From the NCBI RefSeq assembly GCF_000685075.1, contig NZ_BAYD01000035.1, positions 32,787-96,786 on the forward strand: DNA of 64,000 nucleotides, given 5' to 3'. A program made the translations under genes and the position numbers. The DNA is from Paraburkholderia oxyphila NBRC 105797 (GTDB taxonomy: Bacteria > Pseudomonadota > Gammaproteobacteria > Burkholderiales > Burkholderiaceae). How positions within the stretch are numbered: position 1 is the stretch's first letter; the number at the start of each line of letters is the position of its first letter. The notes beneath the pieces were generated by a model. It saw nothing but the letters and a program-made list of their open reading frames with translations. It was not told the origin of the DNA and ran no database searches. Positions 1-9,759 of the stretch are shown one piece after another.

Positions 1-368
1 GGCAGCGAGGTCGCGAGCGCGCAGCCGAGCGAGGCAATCGTGAAGAGCGCCATGCCCCACAGGTACACGCGCCGGTAGCCGATGCGGTCGCCGAGCGAGG
101 CGAGCGGCAGCAGCGAGATCGTCACCGAGAGCTGGTACGCGTTGACGATCCAGATCGAGCTCGCGGGGCTCGCATTCAGGTGATGCGCGATGGTCGGCAG
201 CGCGACGTTGGCGATCGCGCCGTCGAGCACGGCGAGCGTGATGCCGAGCGCGACCACGAGGATCGCGTAATAGCGTTGCGGGAAGGGCAGTCCGGTCTCG
301 AGGTCGTCGGTGGGATCGACGGGATCGGTGGGATCGGCGCGCGAGGCGGAAAGCGTGGATGTGGGCAT
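1..368 (-). CDS. MFS drug exporter, DHA2/EmrB-QacA type (N-terminal part only)
   Basis: The gene runs off the left edge; about 122 N-terminal codons are in the window. Such inner-membrane proteins export drugs or toxic compounds by proton antiport. The start at 368 gives a hydrophilic N-terminus with a Asp-Pro-Thr repeat (residues about 11-20), then a first membrane helix containing the family motif VLDGAIANVALPTI, a second helix, and the loop motif A (GDRIGYRRVYLWG). These two motifs together are typical of 14-TM DHA2 permeases. The substrate cannot be read from this part. A sugar or aromatic MFS is less likely given the VLD...NVALP motif. Confidence 0.85.
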   Translation of the reverse strand, partial: MPTSTLSASRADPTDPVDPTDDLETGLPFPQRYYAILVVALGITLAVLDGAIANVALPTIAHHLNASPASSIWIVNAYQLSVTISLLPLASLGDRIGYRRVYLWGMALFTIASLGCALATSL

Positions 369-493
369 CGATGAGAGGGGCGGCGCGCGTCGAGCCCGCG
401 CGCCGCCGGGTGCGTTCGTTGTTGTGCGTGCGAGGCGCGCCATGGCACACATTGGCGCCGTGCGCCGTGTGTCCTGCGCACGCAAGCTTGCCG

Positions 494-997
494 TTACTTC
501 AGTTCGTAGAGCCCGACGTACGTGGTCGAATCCACTTCGTTCAGATGCGTCATGAAGCGCGCGACCGCGTTGGTGGTCTCGGGCGTCACTGGCAGCTGCG
601 CGATCTTCAGCGCATGGACGCGGAAGATGTAGCGGTGCGGCTTGTCTCCGCGCGGCGGCGCGGCGCCCCCGAAGCCGACCGTGCCGTAGTCGTTGCGGAC
701 CTGCACGGCGCCTTGCGGCAACAGGCTGCCATCGGCCTTGCCGGCGTTGCGCGCGAGCGAGCGCACATCGGGCGGAATGTTGACGACCACCCAGTGCCAG
801 AAGCCGCTGCCCGTGGGCGCGTCGGGATCGTAGACGGTGAGCGCGAGGCTTTGGGTGTCGGCGGGCGGCGCGTCCCACTGCAACGCGGGCGAGACGTTGT
901 CGCCATCGACGCCGAAGGCCCGATCGTCGAACTCCTGCGCCTTCGGCATGAAGCCGTTACTCGGAAAGTCGTCGGACCAGAGTCGAAAATCAGCCAT
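494..997 (-). CDS. YbhB/YbcL family PEBP (Raf-kinase-inhibitor-like) protein
   Basis: A 167-residue cytosolic protein of the phosphatidylethanolamine-binding-protein fold, the usual size of bacterial YbhB/YbcL. The ligand-pocket signatures are visible: DPDAP at residues 57-61, HWVV at 68-71, and G-x(3)-PPRGDKPHRY at about 111-123. An AAGGAGGCAACCG stretch just upstream of the ATG supports the start. The biological role of bacterial members is poorly defined; a small-ligand or kinase-modulating role is only inferred from eukaryotic relatives. It sits alone between the MFS gene and vsr, same strand as both. Confidence 0.93.
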   Translation of the reverse strand: MADFRLWSDDFPSNGFMPKAQEFDDRAFGVDGDNVSPALQWDAPPADTQSLALTVYDPDAPTGSGFWHWVVVNIPPDVRSLARNAGKADGSLLPQGAVQVRNDYGTVGFGGAAPPRGDKPHRYIFRVHALKIAQLPVTPETTNAVARFMTHLNEVDSTTYVGLYELK

Positions 998-1194
998 CGG
1001 TTGCCTCCTTATCGTTCAGTTCTGAAGTGGATGCGGCGGGCGTTAAACGTTGGGCGTCCCACGTCGGGCGGTCGGGCGTCACACGTCGGGCGTGACGTGC
1101 CGGGAACCCTGCGGCTGGCATCGCTTTGCCGGGGGCGCCGACAGTCGATCCAGTTTATCACTGCGGCGCGCAGCGCTTTGGCCGCAAGCCAGGC

Positions 1195-1644
1195 TCAGGC
1201 ACGCGCTTCGAACCAGACACTTTCGGGGTCTTCGAGCCAGTGTGCGAGCCGCTCGACGACCGCCTGCGGATCCTGGGCCGCGCCGCGCAGCGCGCATTCC
1301 CAGATCACGGCCACGCGCCAGCCCTGGGCTGCGAGCGCGGCGAGGGCCTTCGCGTCGTGGGTGCGGTTGCGCGCGATCTTGGCGCGCCAGAACTCCGGCC
1401 GCGTGGCGGGCCACTTGAAGAGCGCGCACTGATGGCCGTGCCAGAAGCAGCCGTGCACGAACACCGCGGCGCGATAGCGCGGCAGCACGATGTCAGGGCG
1501 CCCCGGCAGCTCGCGCACGTCGAGGCGAAAGCGAAAGCCGCGCCGATGCAGCAGGCTGCGCACCAGCTTCTCGGGCTTCGTGTTACGCGCGCGGATGCCC
1601 GACATCATCCGGCTGCGCGTGGCGGTGTCGACGACGTCGACCAT
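1195..1644 (-). CDS. vsr: Very short patch repair endonuclease Vsr
   Basis: Vsr nicks 5' of the T in T:G mismatches that arise when 5-methylcytosine deaminates, and so protects sites methylated by the neighbouring Dcm. The 149-residue protein has the full set of signatures: GRPDIVL with Asp51, FVHGCFWHGHxC at 62-73 (His64 and His69), and the KWPATRPEFW block at 78-86. Asp51, His64 and His69 have the same numbers as the catalytic residues known for E. coli Vsr. It starts 33 bases after the dcm stop, so the two are very likely cotranscribed. Confidence 0.96.
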   Translation of the reverse strand: MVDVVDTATRSRMMSGIRARNTKPEKLVRSLLHRRGFRFRLDVRELPGRPDIVLPRYRAAVFVHGCFWHGHQCALFKWPATRPEFWRAKIARNRTHDAKALAALAAQGWRVAVIWECALRGAAQDPQAVVERLAHWLEDPESVWFEARA

Positions 1645-1677
1645 GGCGGGCCTGGTGTGGTTCGCCCGGGCCGGCCT

Positions 1678-2994
1678 TCAGGCCGGCGCGACGGCCGCGC
1701 GCTCGTCGGCCAGCGCCGCATCGAGATGCGGCATCATCGTGCGCGCCACTTCGCGCATCACCGGCATCACGACGCTGTTGCCGAACTGGCGATACGCCTG
1801 GGTGTCGCTCACGGGAATGCGGAAGGTGTCGGGAAAGCCCATCAGGCGCGCGCACTCGCGCGGGGTGAGGCGGCGCGGACGCAAGCCCTCGCCCTGGTGC
1901 ACGAGAATCTCGCTGCCGTCCTTGTGATAGCGCGCGGAGAGCGTGCGCGTGACGCTGCCGGGAAACGCGAGGCCGAAGCCGAAGCCGTTGCCGGCCGCGC
2001 GATGCTTTTCCGCGTATTGCTGCAGGTAGGCCCAGAGTCCCGGTGTGAGCGTGTATTTCGGCTGCACCTGGCGTGCCGCATGATCGAAGAAGCGCTCGCC
2101 GTCCCACGGCAGGACGGGCTCGCTGCCGTCGGTGCGATGCAGGACCGAGGCGAGGCGCGGGCCTTCCTCGGGCAGCCCCAGCGCATCCCACGTGAACGGC
2201 GCCGGCTCGCGAAAGCCGACGATGATGATGCGCTCGCGATGCTGCGGTGTGAAATGGCGGCCGTCGATCACACGATAATGCACGTCGTAGCCGAGCTCGT
2301 CGCGCAGTACTTGCAGGATCACGTCGAAGGTGCGCCCGCGATCGTGCGAAAGGAGGTTCTTGACGTTTTCGAGCAGGAAGGCGGCGGGCCGTTTCTCGGC
2401 GATGATGCGCGCGACGTCGAAGAAGAGCGTGCCCTGGGTGGTGCACTCGAAGCCGTGCGGACGGCCGAGCGCGTTTTTCTTCGAGACGCCCGCGATCGAG
2501 AACGGCTGGCACGGAAAGCCCGCGAGCAGCACGTCGTGGTCGGGCACGTCGGCGGCCGGAAATTCGACGATGTCGCCGACGAACGCATGGTCTTCGCCGT
2601 CCTTCTGCGCGTAGTTCTCCAGATAAGTTTTCTTCGAGAATGGATTCCACTCGCTCGTCATAACGCAGGTGCCGCCGTGCGCCTCGAAGCCCATGCGAAT
2701 GCCGCCGATGCCCGCGAACAGATCGACGAAGCGAAAGCGCGTGGGCCGTGCGCCGGGCGATCCCGCGCCGGGCGATCCCGCGGCGGCCTCCGCGCTATGC
2801 AGGAGCTCGCGCAGCGCCGCTTCGAGCATGGCGGGGCAGGGCGTTTCGCCTTTTTCCCAACGGCGCACGGTCTTGACGTCCTTGCCGACGTGAGCGGCGA
2901 TCTGCTGCTGCGTGAAGCGCTGGCGTGCCTGCTGCAGCAGGTCTCGCGAATGGGCCGGGTGCACGAAGTCCTCTCTGGGTATTTTGGCGGACAT
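1678..2994 (-). CDS. dcm: DNA (cytosine-5)-methyltransferase, Dcm-like, with N-terminal HTH
   Basis: A 438-residue C5-methyltransferase that transfers a methyl group from SAM to cytosine. Motif I is DLFAGIGG (91-98), motif IV GFPCQPFS (159-166, nucleophile Cys162), motif VI ENVKN (209-213), motif VIII QHRERIIIVGF (251-261) and motif X GNSVVMPV near the end. The AGVSKKNALGRxHGF and QGTLFFDV blocks closely resemble E. coli Dcm as I remember it, so CCWGG is the likely target (inference). Residues 27-49 form a helix-turn-helix (FTQQQIAAHVGKDVKTVRRWE), which could allow autoregulation. A linker with a GSPGA duplication (75-82) follows. No restriction endonuclease gene is adjacent; the partner is vsr. 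Confidence 0.95.
   Translation of the reverse strand: MSAKIPREDFVHPAHSRDLLQQARQRFTQQQIAAHVGKDVKTVRRWEKGETPCPAMLEAALRELLHSAEAAAGSPGAGSPGARPTRFRFVDLFAGIGGIRMGFEAHGGTCVMTSEWNPFSKKTYLENYAQKDGEDHAFVGDIVEFPAADVPDHDVLLAGFPCQPFSIAGVSKKNALGRPHGFECTTQGTLFFDVARIIAEKRPAAFLLENVKNLLSHDRGRTFDVILQVLRDELGYDVHYRVIDGRHFTPQHRERIIIVGFREPAPFTWDALGLPEEGPRLASVLHRTDGSEPVLPWDGERFFDHAARQVQPKYTLTPGLWAYLQQYAEKHRAAGNGFGFGLAFPGSVTRTLSARYHKDGSEILVHQGEGLRPRRLTPRECARLMGFPDTFRIPVSDTQAYRQFGNSVVMPVMREVARTMMPHLDAALADERAAVAPA
2751..2780. repeat. 15-bp tandem duplication inside dcm
   Basis: CGCCGGGCGATCCCG occurs twice in tandem (2751-2765 and 2766-2780), coding the Gly-Ser-Pro-Gly-Ala duplication in the linker between the HTH and the methylase domain. 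The second copy extends to an 18-mer that recurs at 45225-45242. Confidence 0.8.
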
Positions 2995-3112
2995 TATGAC
3001 CGATGGGTGACCCCCGGCACCAGGAATTCCGCAGAGAGTGACGCAAGACGCGAAGGCGCTGCGCGCGGACGCCGCGCACGATGCGCGGGACGCTCGAGAG
3101 GCGGTGCGCGGC

Positions 3113-3418
3113 TCAGCGGCCGGCGGCTTTGCCGATGGCGTGCTTGGCGCTGGCCGCCGCCGCTGAGGCGGCGTTCAATTCGTGCAGGTCGATCTGGATC
3201 AGCAGGCTGTCGATATCGGCGAGCTGGCCTTTATTGACGTGCCCGGTGTCGAGCAGCCGGTGCAGGCGCTTGCGCCAGTAGGAGGCGGGGAGAATCGCGC
3301 CGCCGAAGTCGCCCGAGAGCGACAGCGGCATCACGCGCCGAATATGGGCGATATCCTGGTCGATGAGACTCGACATCAGGTGGCCGGCCGGGAGGGGACG
3401 CAGGGTGTCCATGCACAT
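3113..3418 (-). CDS. Small conserved-type hypothetical protein
   Basis: A 101-residue protein with no motif I recognise. It is predicted to be soluble, with a central helical region (LPASYWRKRLHRLLDTGHVNKGQLADIDSLLIQID) and a low-complexity Ala/Ser C-terminus. Two possible starts exist: the ATG at 3418 and an ATG two codons later; an internal MSSLIDQDIAHI start is also possible. Coding is supported by the biased composition and the absence of a better reading frame on the other strand. Confidence 0.6.
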   Translation of the reverse strand: MCMDTLRPLPAGHLMSSLIDQDIAHIRRVMPLSLSGDFGGAILPASYWRKRLHRLLDTGHVNKGQLADIDSLLIQIDLHELNAASAAAASAKHAIGKAAGR

Positions 3419-3497
3419 TGATTACGGCAGTTTCGTCACTGACTTTAAGGGCGGATGAATCCATGTTTACCCGCGGCCGGATACATTGCCGCTGGGC

Positions 3498-3581
3498 TCA
3501 ACGCAAGATAAGCATCGTCATCGACGAAACGACGACGGTGCCGAGCGCCGCCATCAGCGCGAATACGTAAGGTGAGGTCAT
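3498..3581 (-). CDS. Possible 27-residue single-span membrane peptide
   Basis: Too short for ordinary gene finding. The ATG at 3581 opens 27 codons ending in TGA; the peptide begins MTSPYVFALMAALGTVVV and ends in MLILR, so it is one hydrophobic helix with a terminal Arg. A weak GAGA element lies about 8 bases upstream of the start. Function unknown; it may equally be chance. Confidence 0.3.
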   Translation of the reverse strand: MTSPYVFALMAALGTVVVSSMTMLILR

Positions 3582-3816
3582 GGCGTTGGTCTCGTTTTGC
3601 GTGGTGCTTGAGACCATCGTAGGCGATGGCGGGGCCCATGAATGTTAACAATTGACAAGTCACGGCTGCCTGCATCACGCAACGGCCATGGCCGCCCTGA
3701 GAGCGGCGGCTCGCGCCCGGTTGCGGCGTGCCGCCGGGCCCCGGCCGCCGGCCTGAACGGCTGCGATGCGCTTGGGCAGCGAGGTCCGGCGGCTCGCACG
3801 ACCTCGCGCGGCAGCC

Positions 3817-4092
3817 TTACTCCTCCGGCGTTTCGGGCGTGGGCGCCGGACCTTGTGCGGCGCCTTCGAGGAAACGGCGCGTGGCCTCGAACGAATTGAG
3901 CATCTGCTCGGGCCAGGGCGTCTGCAGCATGACGGCCTGATGATTCTCGAACGCCGACGACAGCAGCTTGATGAGCTCCGGCGAGCTCAGATGGCGCAGC
4001 AGGACGCTCACGGCGATCGCGGTGGCCTGGCTGGCGCCGGCCGTCTGCAGTTCGGAGTGGGTGAGGGCGGCGAGTTGCTTGTTGATGTCCAT
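3817..4092 (-). CDS. Small hypothetical protein, helical
   Basis: The ATG at 4092 (MDINKQLAALTHSELQ) is preferred over an upstream extension rich in Arg/Pro that looks non-coding; 91 residues result. An AGGCAGATCCACC stretch is just upstream. The protein is soluble, mostly helical, with an acidic-proline tail (PAPTPETPEE). No family recognised. It lies next to the tRNA gene on the same strand. Confidence 0.6.
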   Translation of the reverse strand: MDINKQLAALTHSELQTAGASQATAIAVSVLLRHLSSPELIKLLSSAFENHQAVMLQTPWPEQMLNSFEATRRFLEGAAQGPAPTPETPEE

Positions 4093-4256
4093 GGTGGATC
4101 TGCCTGGAAAGAGGACGCTGCGAGGCGCGCGGCATCGGCGACCGGCTCGCGCGGGATGCGCAGCGAGAGCGTAACGAAATAAAGGGAGAGATCGGGGCCG
4201 CCGCGCCGGCAGGGCGGGCACGGGCGAGCGGCGCGGTGAAGATGGGTGCGGGCGGC

Positions 4257-4331
4257 TGGTCCCCCTGGCAGGAATCGAACCTGCATCTAGCGCTTAGGAG
4301 GCACTTGTTCTATCCATTGAACTACAGGGAG
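4257..4331 (-). tRNA. tRNA-Arg (anticodon CCT)
   Basis: A complete cloverleaf folds on the minus strand: a 7-bp acceptor stem including a U:G pair, D-arm GTTC/GAAC, anticodon stem AGTGC/GCGCT with loop CTCCTAA (anticodon CCT at 4296-4298), T-arm GCAGG-TTCGATT-CCTGC, discriminator A and an encoded CCA (4257-4259). It reads AGG codons. The first base of the acceptor is C rather than the usual G, paired to G72. No integrase or att-like repeat was found beside it. Confidence 0.95.
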
Positions 4332-4502
4332 CCGTCAAATCCGCTGCGGGGAGCGCGAGCCCCCTCTCCGCCAGACCGCCATGTTTCCCAAGTCACCCGT
4401 CATGGCGCGGAGTCTGCGCACAAAGTGTGGTTGTGCGGCGCAGGCGCAAGAGTATAGCAAACGCCATCCGGCTGGAAAATGCCACCCCGCTCGGCGCGCG
4501 CT

Positions 4503-4685
4503 TCAGAACTCCACGGCGACGAAATCGGCCTTGCCCACGTCGCACAGCGGGCAGCGCCAGTCTTCGGGGATATCCGCGAAGCGCGTGCCCGCGGCGATGC
4601 CTTCGTCGGGCAGCCCATCTTCTTCGTTATAGACCCAGCCGCAGATCAGGCAGACCCAACTCTTGTATTCGATCACTTCGCTCAC
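4503..4685 (-). CDS. Rubredoxin
   Basis: A 60-residue one-iron electron carrier. The four Cys ligands are in two CxxC knuckles, Cys12/Cys15 (CLICG) and Cys45/Cys48 (CPLCD), with the usual WVYNEEDGLPDEGI and FADIPEDW segments between them. The GTG at 4685 is chosen because AAAGG lies seven bases upstream and the length then matches the family; a longer ATG reading from 4772 adds unrelated residues. It probably passes electrons to an oxygenase or peroxide-reducing partner, not identifiable here. Confidence 0.93.
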   Translation of the reverse strand: MSEVIEYKSWVCLICGWVYNEEDGLPDEGIAAGTRFADIPEDWRCPLCDVGKADFVAVEF

Positions 4686-5029
4686 AACACACCTTTCATT
4701 CCAGTTCGACGCGGTTTTCCGCGGATCGTTGCCCGCGGATTGAGCCGCCCATCTAGCCCCAGATAGCCACATATGGCCCCGTTAGCCACCCTGGCCCGCT
4801 TGAGGCGGGGCGGCGGGCGAGCCGCGATATTACAGGAAAATGACGCTCCGGCCGCGCGCGGCGGGTTCACGGCGCCGCGATCGGCCAGGCGCGGCCGGGC
4901 ATGCGCGCGTGGGCGGACGTCACAGCGAATGCCACGGCGAGCATCGAGGCAACGGGGCCAGGGCGGCGGACCCCATGCGCCCCGGTACAATACGCGCTTG
5001 CTCTCCAACGCAGGCAACGGTCTCCATTC
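4686..5029. other. Divergent intergenic region, rubredoxin / uup
   Basis: No gene is seen. A TACAAT hexamer at 4986-4991 is a plausible -10 element for uup, but no good -35 is visible. G/C-rich, otherwise featureless. Confidence 0.5.
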
Positions 5030-6958
5030 ATGTCGCTTTACACCATCACCGGCGCGCAACTCGCGTTCGGCCACGTCGCGCTGCTTGATCACGCGGACTT
5101 TTCGCTCGAAGCCGGCGAGCGCGTCGGGCTGATCGGCCGCAATGGCGCGGGCAAGTCGTCGCTGCTCACGATCGTCGCCGACCTCGCCCGGCCCGACGAC
5201 GGCCTCGTCACGCGCCAGCAGGATCTTTCGACCGTCTACGTGCCGCAGGAGCCCGATTTCGACGCCGATGCCACCGTGTTCGACACCGTCGCCTCGGGGC
5301 TCGCGGGCGTGCGCGCGCTGCTCGACGAATTCGACGTGGTCGCGCACAAGCTCGCGGACACCCCCGAAGGCGCGGAGCACGACGCGCTGCTCGCGCGCAT
5401 GAATGCGCTGCAGTCGTCGCTCGATCACGCCGACGCCTGGAACTGGCGCACGCGCGTGTCGACCACGCTCGCGCAGATCGGCCTCGAAGGCGACGCGCGT
5501 GTGGGCGCGCTCTCGGGCGGCATGCAAAAGCGCGTCGCGCTGGCGCGCGCGCTCGTCGTGCAGCCCGACGTGCTGCTGCTCGACGAACCGACCAACCACC
5601 TCGACTTCGACGGCATCCGCTGGCTCGAAGAGCTGCTCGTCGCGCAGCGCTCGAGCCTGCTCTTCATCACCCACGACCGCGCGTTCCTCGACCGCGTGGC
5701 CACGCGCATCGTCGAGCTCGACCGCGGCAAGCTGCTCTCGTATCCGGGCAACTTCTCGCAGTACCAGGAGCGCAAGGCACAGCAGCTCGAAGTCGAGCGC
5801 GTGGAAAACGAGAAGTTCGACAAGCTGCTCGCGCAGGAAGAAGTCTGGATCCGCAAGGGCGTCGAGGCGCGGCGCACGCGCAGCGTGGGCCGCATCGCGC
5901 GGCTCGTGCAGATGCGCCACGAACGCGAGGAGCGCCGCAACGTTCAGGGCAACGTGAAGCTCGACGTCGCGCAGGGCGAGAAGTCAGGCAAGATCGTCGC
6001 GGAGCTCACCGACGTCACCAAGCGTTATGGCGATCGCACGATCGTCGATAACTTCACGACCACGGTGATGCGCGGCGACAAGATCGGCTTCGTCGGTCCG
6101 AACGGCGCGGGCAAGACCACGCTGTTGAAATTGATCCTCGGCGAGCTGAAGCCCGATGCCGGCACGGTGCGCGTGGGCACGAACCTGCAGGTGGCGTACT
6201 TCGACCAGATGCGCGCGCAGCTCGACCTCGAAAAGAGCCTCGCCGATACCATCAGCCCCGGCAGCGACTGGGTCGAGATCAACGGCGCGAAGAAGCACGT
6301 GATGAGCTATCTGGGCGACTTCCTGTTCTCGCCCGAGCGCGCGCGCTCGCCCGTGAAGTCGCTCTCGGGCGGCGAGCGCAACCGCCTGCTGCTCGCGCGT
6401 CTGTTTGCGCGCCCCGCGAACGTGCTGGTGCTCGACGAGCCGACCAACGACCTCGACATTCCCACGCTCGAGCTGCTCGAAGAATTGCTGACCGATTACG
6501 ACGGCACCGTGTTGCTGGTGAGCCACGATCGCGCGTTCCTCGACAACGTGGTGACTTCGGTGATCGCCTCCGAGGGCGAAGGCCGCTGGCGCGAATACGT
6601 GGGCGGCTTCACCGACTGGCAGACCCAGAGCGCCCGCGCGCAGGAGCTTGCCGAGGCGCGCGCGCCGAAGGAGGCGGCCCCCGCTGCGGCCGCGCCGAAG
6701 GAGAGCGCGGCGGGCCGCAATGCGCAGCGCACCGTGAAGCTTTCGTTCAAGGAGCAGCGCGAGCTCGAGGAACTGCCCAAGCGCATCGAGGCGCTGGAGA
6801 CGGAGCAGAAGGAGATCGGCGCGAAGATCGAGGATGGCTCGATTTTTGCGAAGGATGCGCAGGAGGGCACGCGGCTCACCGAGCGCTATGCGCAGATCGA
6901 CGAGGAATTGCTGATGGCGCTGGAGCGGTGGGAAGAGCTGGAGAGCAAGCGCAAGTGA
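5030..6958 (+). CDS. uup: ABC-F family ATPase Uup
   Basis: A 642-residue soluble protein with two ABC ATPase domains and no membrane span. Domain 1 has Walker A GRNGAGKS (36-43), signature LSGGMQ (161-166) and Walker B LLLDEPTNH (182-190). Domain 2 has Walker A GPNGAGKT (about 356-363), LSGGERN (about 445-451) and LVLDEPTND (about 466-474). A charged coiled coil closes the protein (about 575-640), which is the Uup hallmark and binds DNA or ribosomes. Known roles of Uup are in tolerance of transposon excision and branched-DNA intermediates, and in ribosome function. ATG 5030 gives the family-typical MSLYTITGAQLAFG start. Confidence 0.95.
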   Translation: MSLYTITGAQLAFGHVALLDHADFSLEAGERVGLIGRNGAGKSSLLTIVADLARPDDGLVTRQQDLSTVYVPQEPDFDADATVFDTVASGLAGVRALLDEFDVVAHKLADTPEGAEHDALLARMNALQSSLDHADAWNWRTRVSTTLAQIGLEGDARVGALSGGMQKRVALARALVVQPDVLLLDEPTNHLDFDGIRWLEELLVAQRSSLLFITHDRAFLDRVATRIVELDRGKLLSYPGNFSQYQERKAQQLEVERVENEKFDKLLAQEEVWIRKGVEARRTRSVGRIARLVQMRHEREERRNVQGNVKLDVAQGEKSGKIVAELTDVTKRYGDRTIVDNFTTTVMRGDKIGFVGPNGAGKTTLLKLILGELKPDAGTVRVGTNLQVAYFDQMRAQLDLEKSLADTISPGSDWVEINGAKKHVMSYLGDFLFSPERARSPVKSLSGGERNRLLLARLFARPANVLVLDEPTNDLDIPTLELLEELLTDYDGTVLLVSHDRAFLDNVVTSVIASEGEGRWREYVGGFTDWQTQSARAQELAEARAPKEAAPAAAAPKESAAGRNAQRTVKLSFKEQRELEELPKRIEALETEQKEIGAKIEDGSIFAKDAQEGTRLTERYAQIDEELLMALERWEELESKRK

Positions 6959-6986
6959 CGTGAAAAGCTGGCGCAAGCGGGAGAAG

Positions 6987-7012
6987 GCGGCCTGATGAAG
7001 GCCGCTTTTTTT
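6987..7012 (+). terminator. Rho-independent terminator after uup
   Basis: GCGGCCT (6987-6993), loop GATGA, AGGCCGC (6999-7005), then seven T. It ends at the stop codon of the convergent HepT-like gene. Confidence 0.85.
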
Positions 7013-7367
7013 ATGAGCTCTTCAGGCTGCGGAGGTCGCGTTCCAGTGCTGGTAAATCGCACTGAACGGTGGCCCAGATCGTCTTCGCAGTGATGTTGAA
7101 ATAGTCGTGTGTGACGCGCTCTCCCATGGCCTCCATCTGTAGCCACGGAATCTCGGGATGCGCTGTCATGAAGGCTGCATCACTGAGCTTCACGCGGCGC
7201 GCTGCCTCGCCGATGATATTGAGGTTGCGCGCGACGGCGTCGCACATCATCGGAGATGCTTGAAACGTTTCCAGTGTCACCGACTCAGTGTAGTCATGGA
7301 CACGTTCGATAGCCTTGAGCATGTGCTCTATGTGGTCGCGCGTGCGCGAGGCTCCGGATGGTCTCAT
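7011..7367 (-). CDS. HepT-like HEPN (DUF86) protein, orphan
   Basis: A 118-residue all-helical protein of the DUF86/HepT family, RNase toxins usually paired with an MNT nucleotidyltransferase antitoxin. The family segment NLNIIGEAARRV (49-59) and a C-terminal block RVTHDYF (84-90; His87, Tyr89) are present. In canonical HepT the catalytic motif is R-x4-H-x-Y; here the Arg position is Gly82, so activity may be altered. No MNT gene is seen upstream (that DNA is the parE promoter) or downstream (uup terminator). The start at 7367 has GGGGGAG ten bases upstream. Confidence 0.8.
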   Translation of the reverse strand: MRPSGASRTRDHIEHMLKAIERVHDYTESVTLETFQASPMMCDAVARNLNIIGEAARRVKLSDAAFMTAHPEIPWLQMEAMGERVTHDYFNITAKTIWATVQCDLPALERDLRSLKSS

Positions 7368-7501
7368 AGGCGCTGCACTCCCCCAAATTGCGCAACAAAC
7401 CGGCTGAAACGGCGCCGGCGGGCGGCATGCCACCCGTGCCCCATTCTACGCGACTCAAGCCCCTCGCCGCCCCTCGGCCGAACGGCCGACCCTTTTCCAA
7501 A

Positions 7502-7529
7502 TTGCCGCGCAAGCTCAAATCAGTACAAT
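7502..7529 (+). promoter_or_regulatory. Probable sigma-70 promoter for parE
   Basis: TTGCCG (7502-7507), 16-base spacer, TACAAT (7524-7529). It would give a leader of roughly 175 bases before the parE ATG. Confidence 0.5.
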
Positions 7530-7654
7530 ACCTCGCGAATCGGAGCGACTCGCGCGAGCGCGCGCCGGCCCGGCAAGGTTTGCCCGGGCGTTGCGCAGCG
7601 CGCCCAGCCCGTTGTTTCGTCACGGTTTTTTTGAACACTCAACGCGTTGTCCCC

Positions 7655-7685
7655 GCAGATGTCCACAGCACCTGTGGACATCTGC
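7655..7685. promoter_or_regulatory. Perfect 14-bp inverted repeat in parE leader
   Basis: GCAGATGTCCACAG (7655-7668), spacer CAC, CTGTGGACATCTGC (7672-7685). It ends 25 bases before the parE start codon, no T-run follows, and TGTGGACA is close to but not a DnaA box. It could be a hairpin in the mRNA leader or a dimeric protein site. Confidence 0.75.
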
Positions 7686-7710
7686 ACAGGACGACCCCCT
7701 GCGGATCACC

Positions 7711-9702
<1,992 letters not shown>

Positions 9703-9759
9703 GCGCGCACGCCTTCTCACCCCATACACGCCCATACAAGATTACGGACTGACTGAAAC

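Larger units (their letters stand above)
7368..7710. other. Intergenic region carrying the parE control region
   Basis: No gene supported. It contains a sigma-70-like promoter (7502-7529) and a long perfect inverted repeat (7655-7685) described separately. Confidence 0.6.

Noticed and set aside
1126..3237. 703-residue plus-strand frame opposite dcm/vsr
   Set aside because: Shadow of the two clearly conserved minus-strand genes.
4257..4331. tRNA as an integration site
   Set aside because: No integrase, no direct repeat of the tRNA 3' end in the window.
7368..7640. Possible MntA antitoxin next to the HepT-like gene
   Set aside because: A FGRGAARG-like string appears but the DxD of MNT proteins is absent; the DNA is better explained as the parE promoter region.
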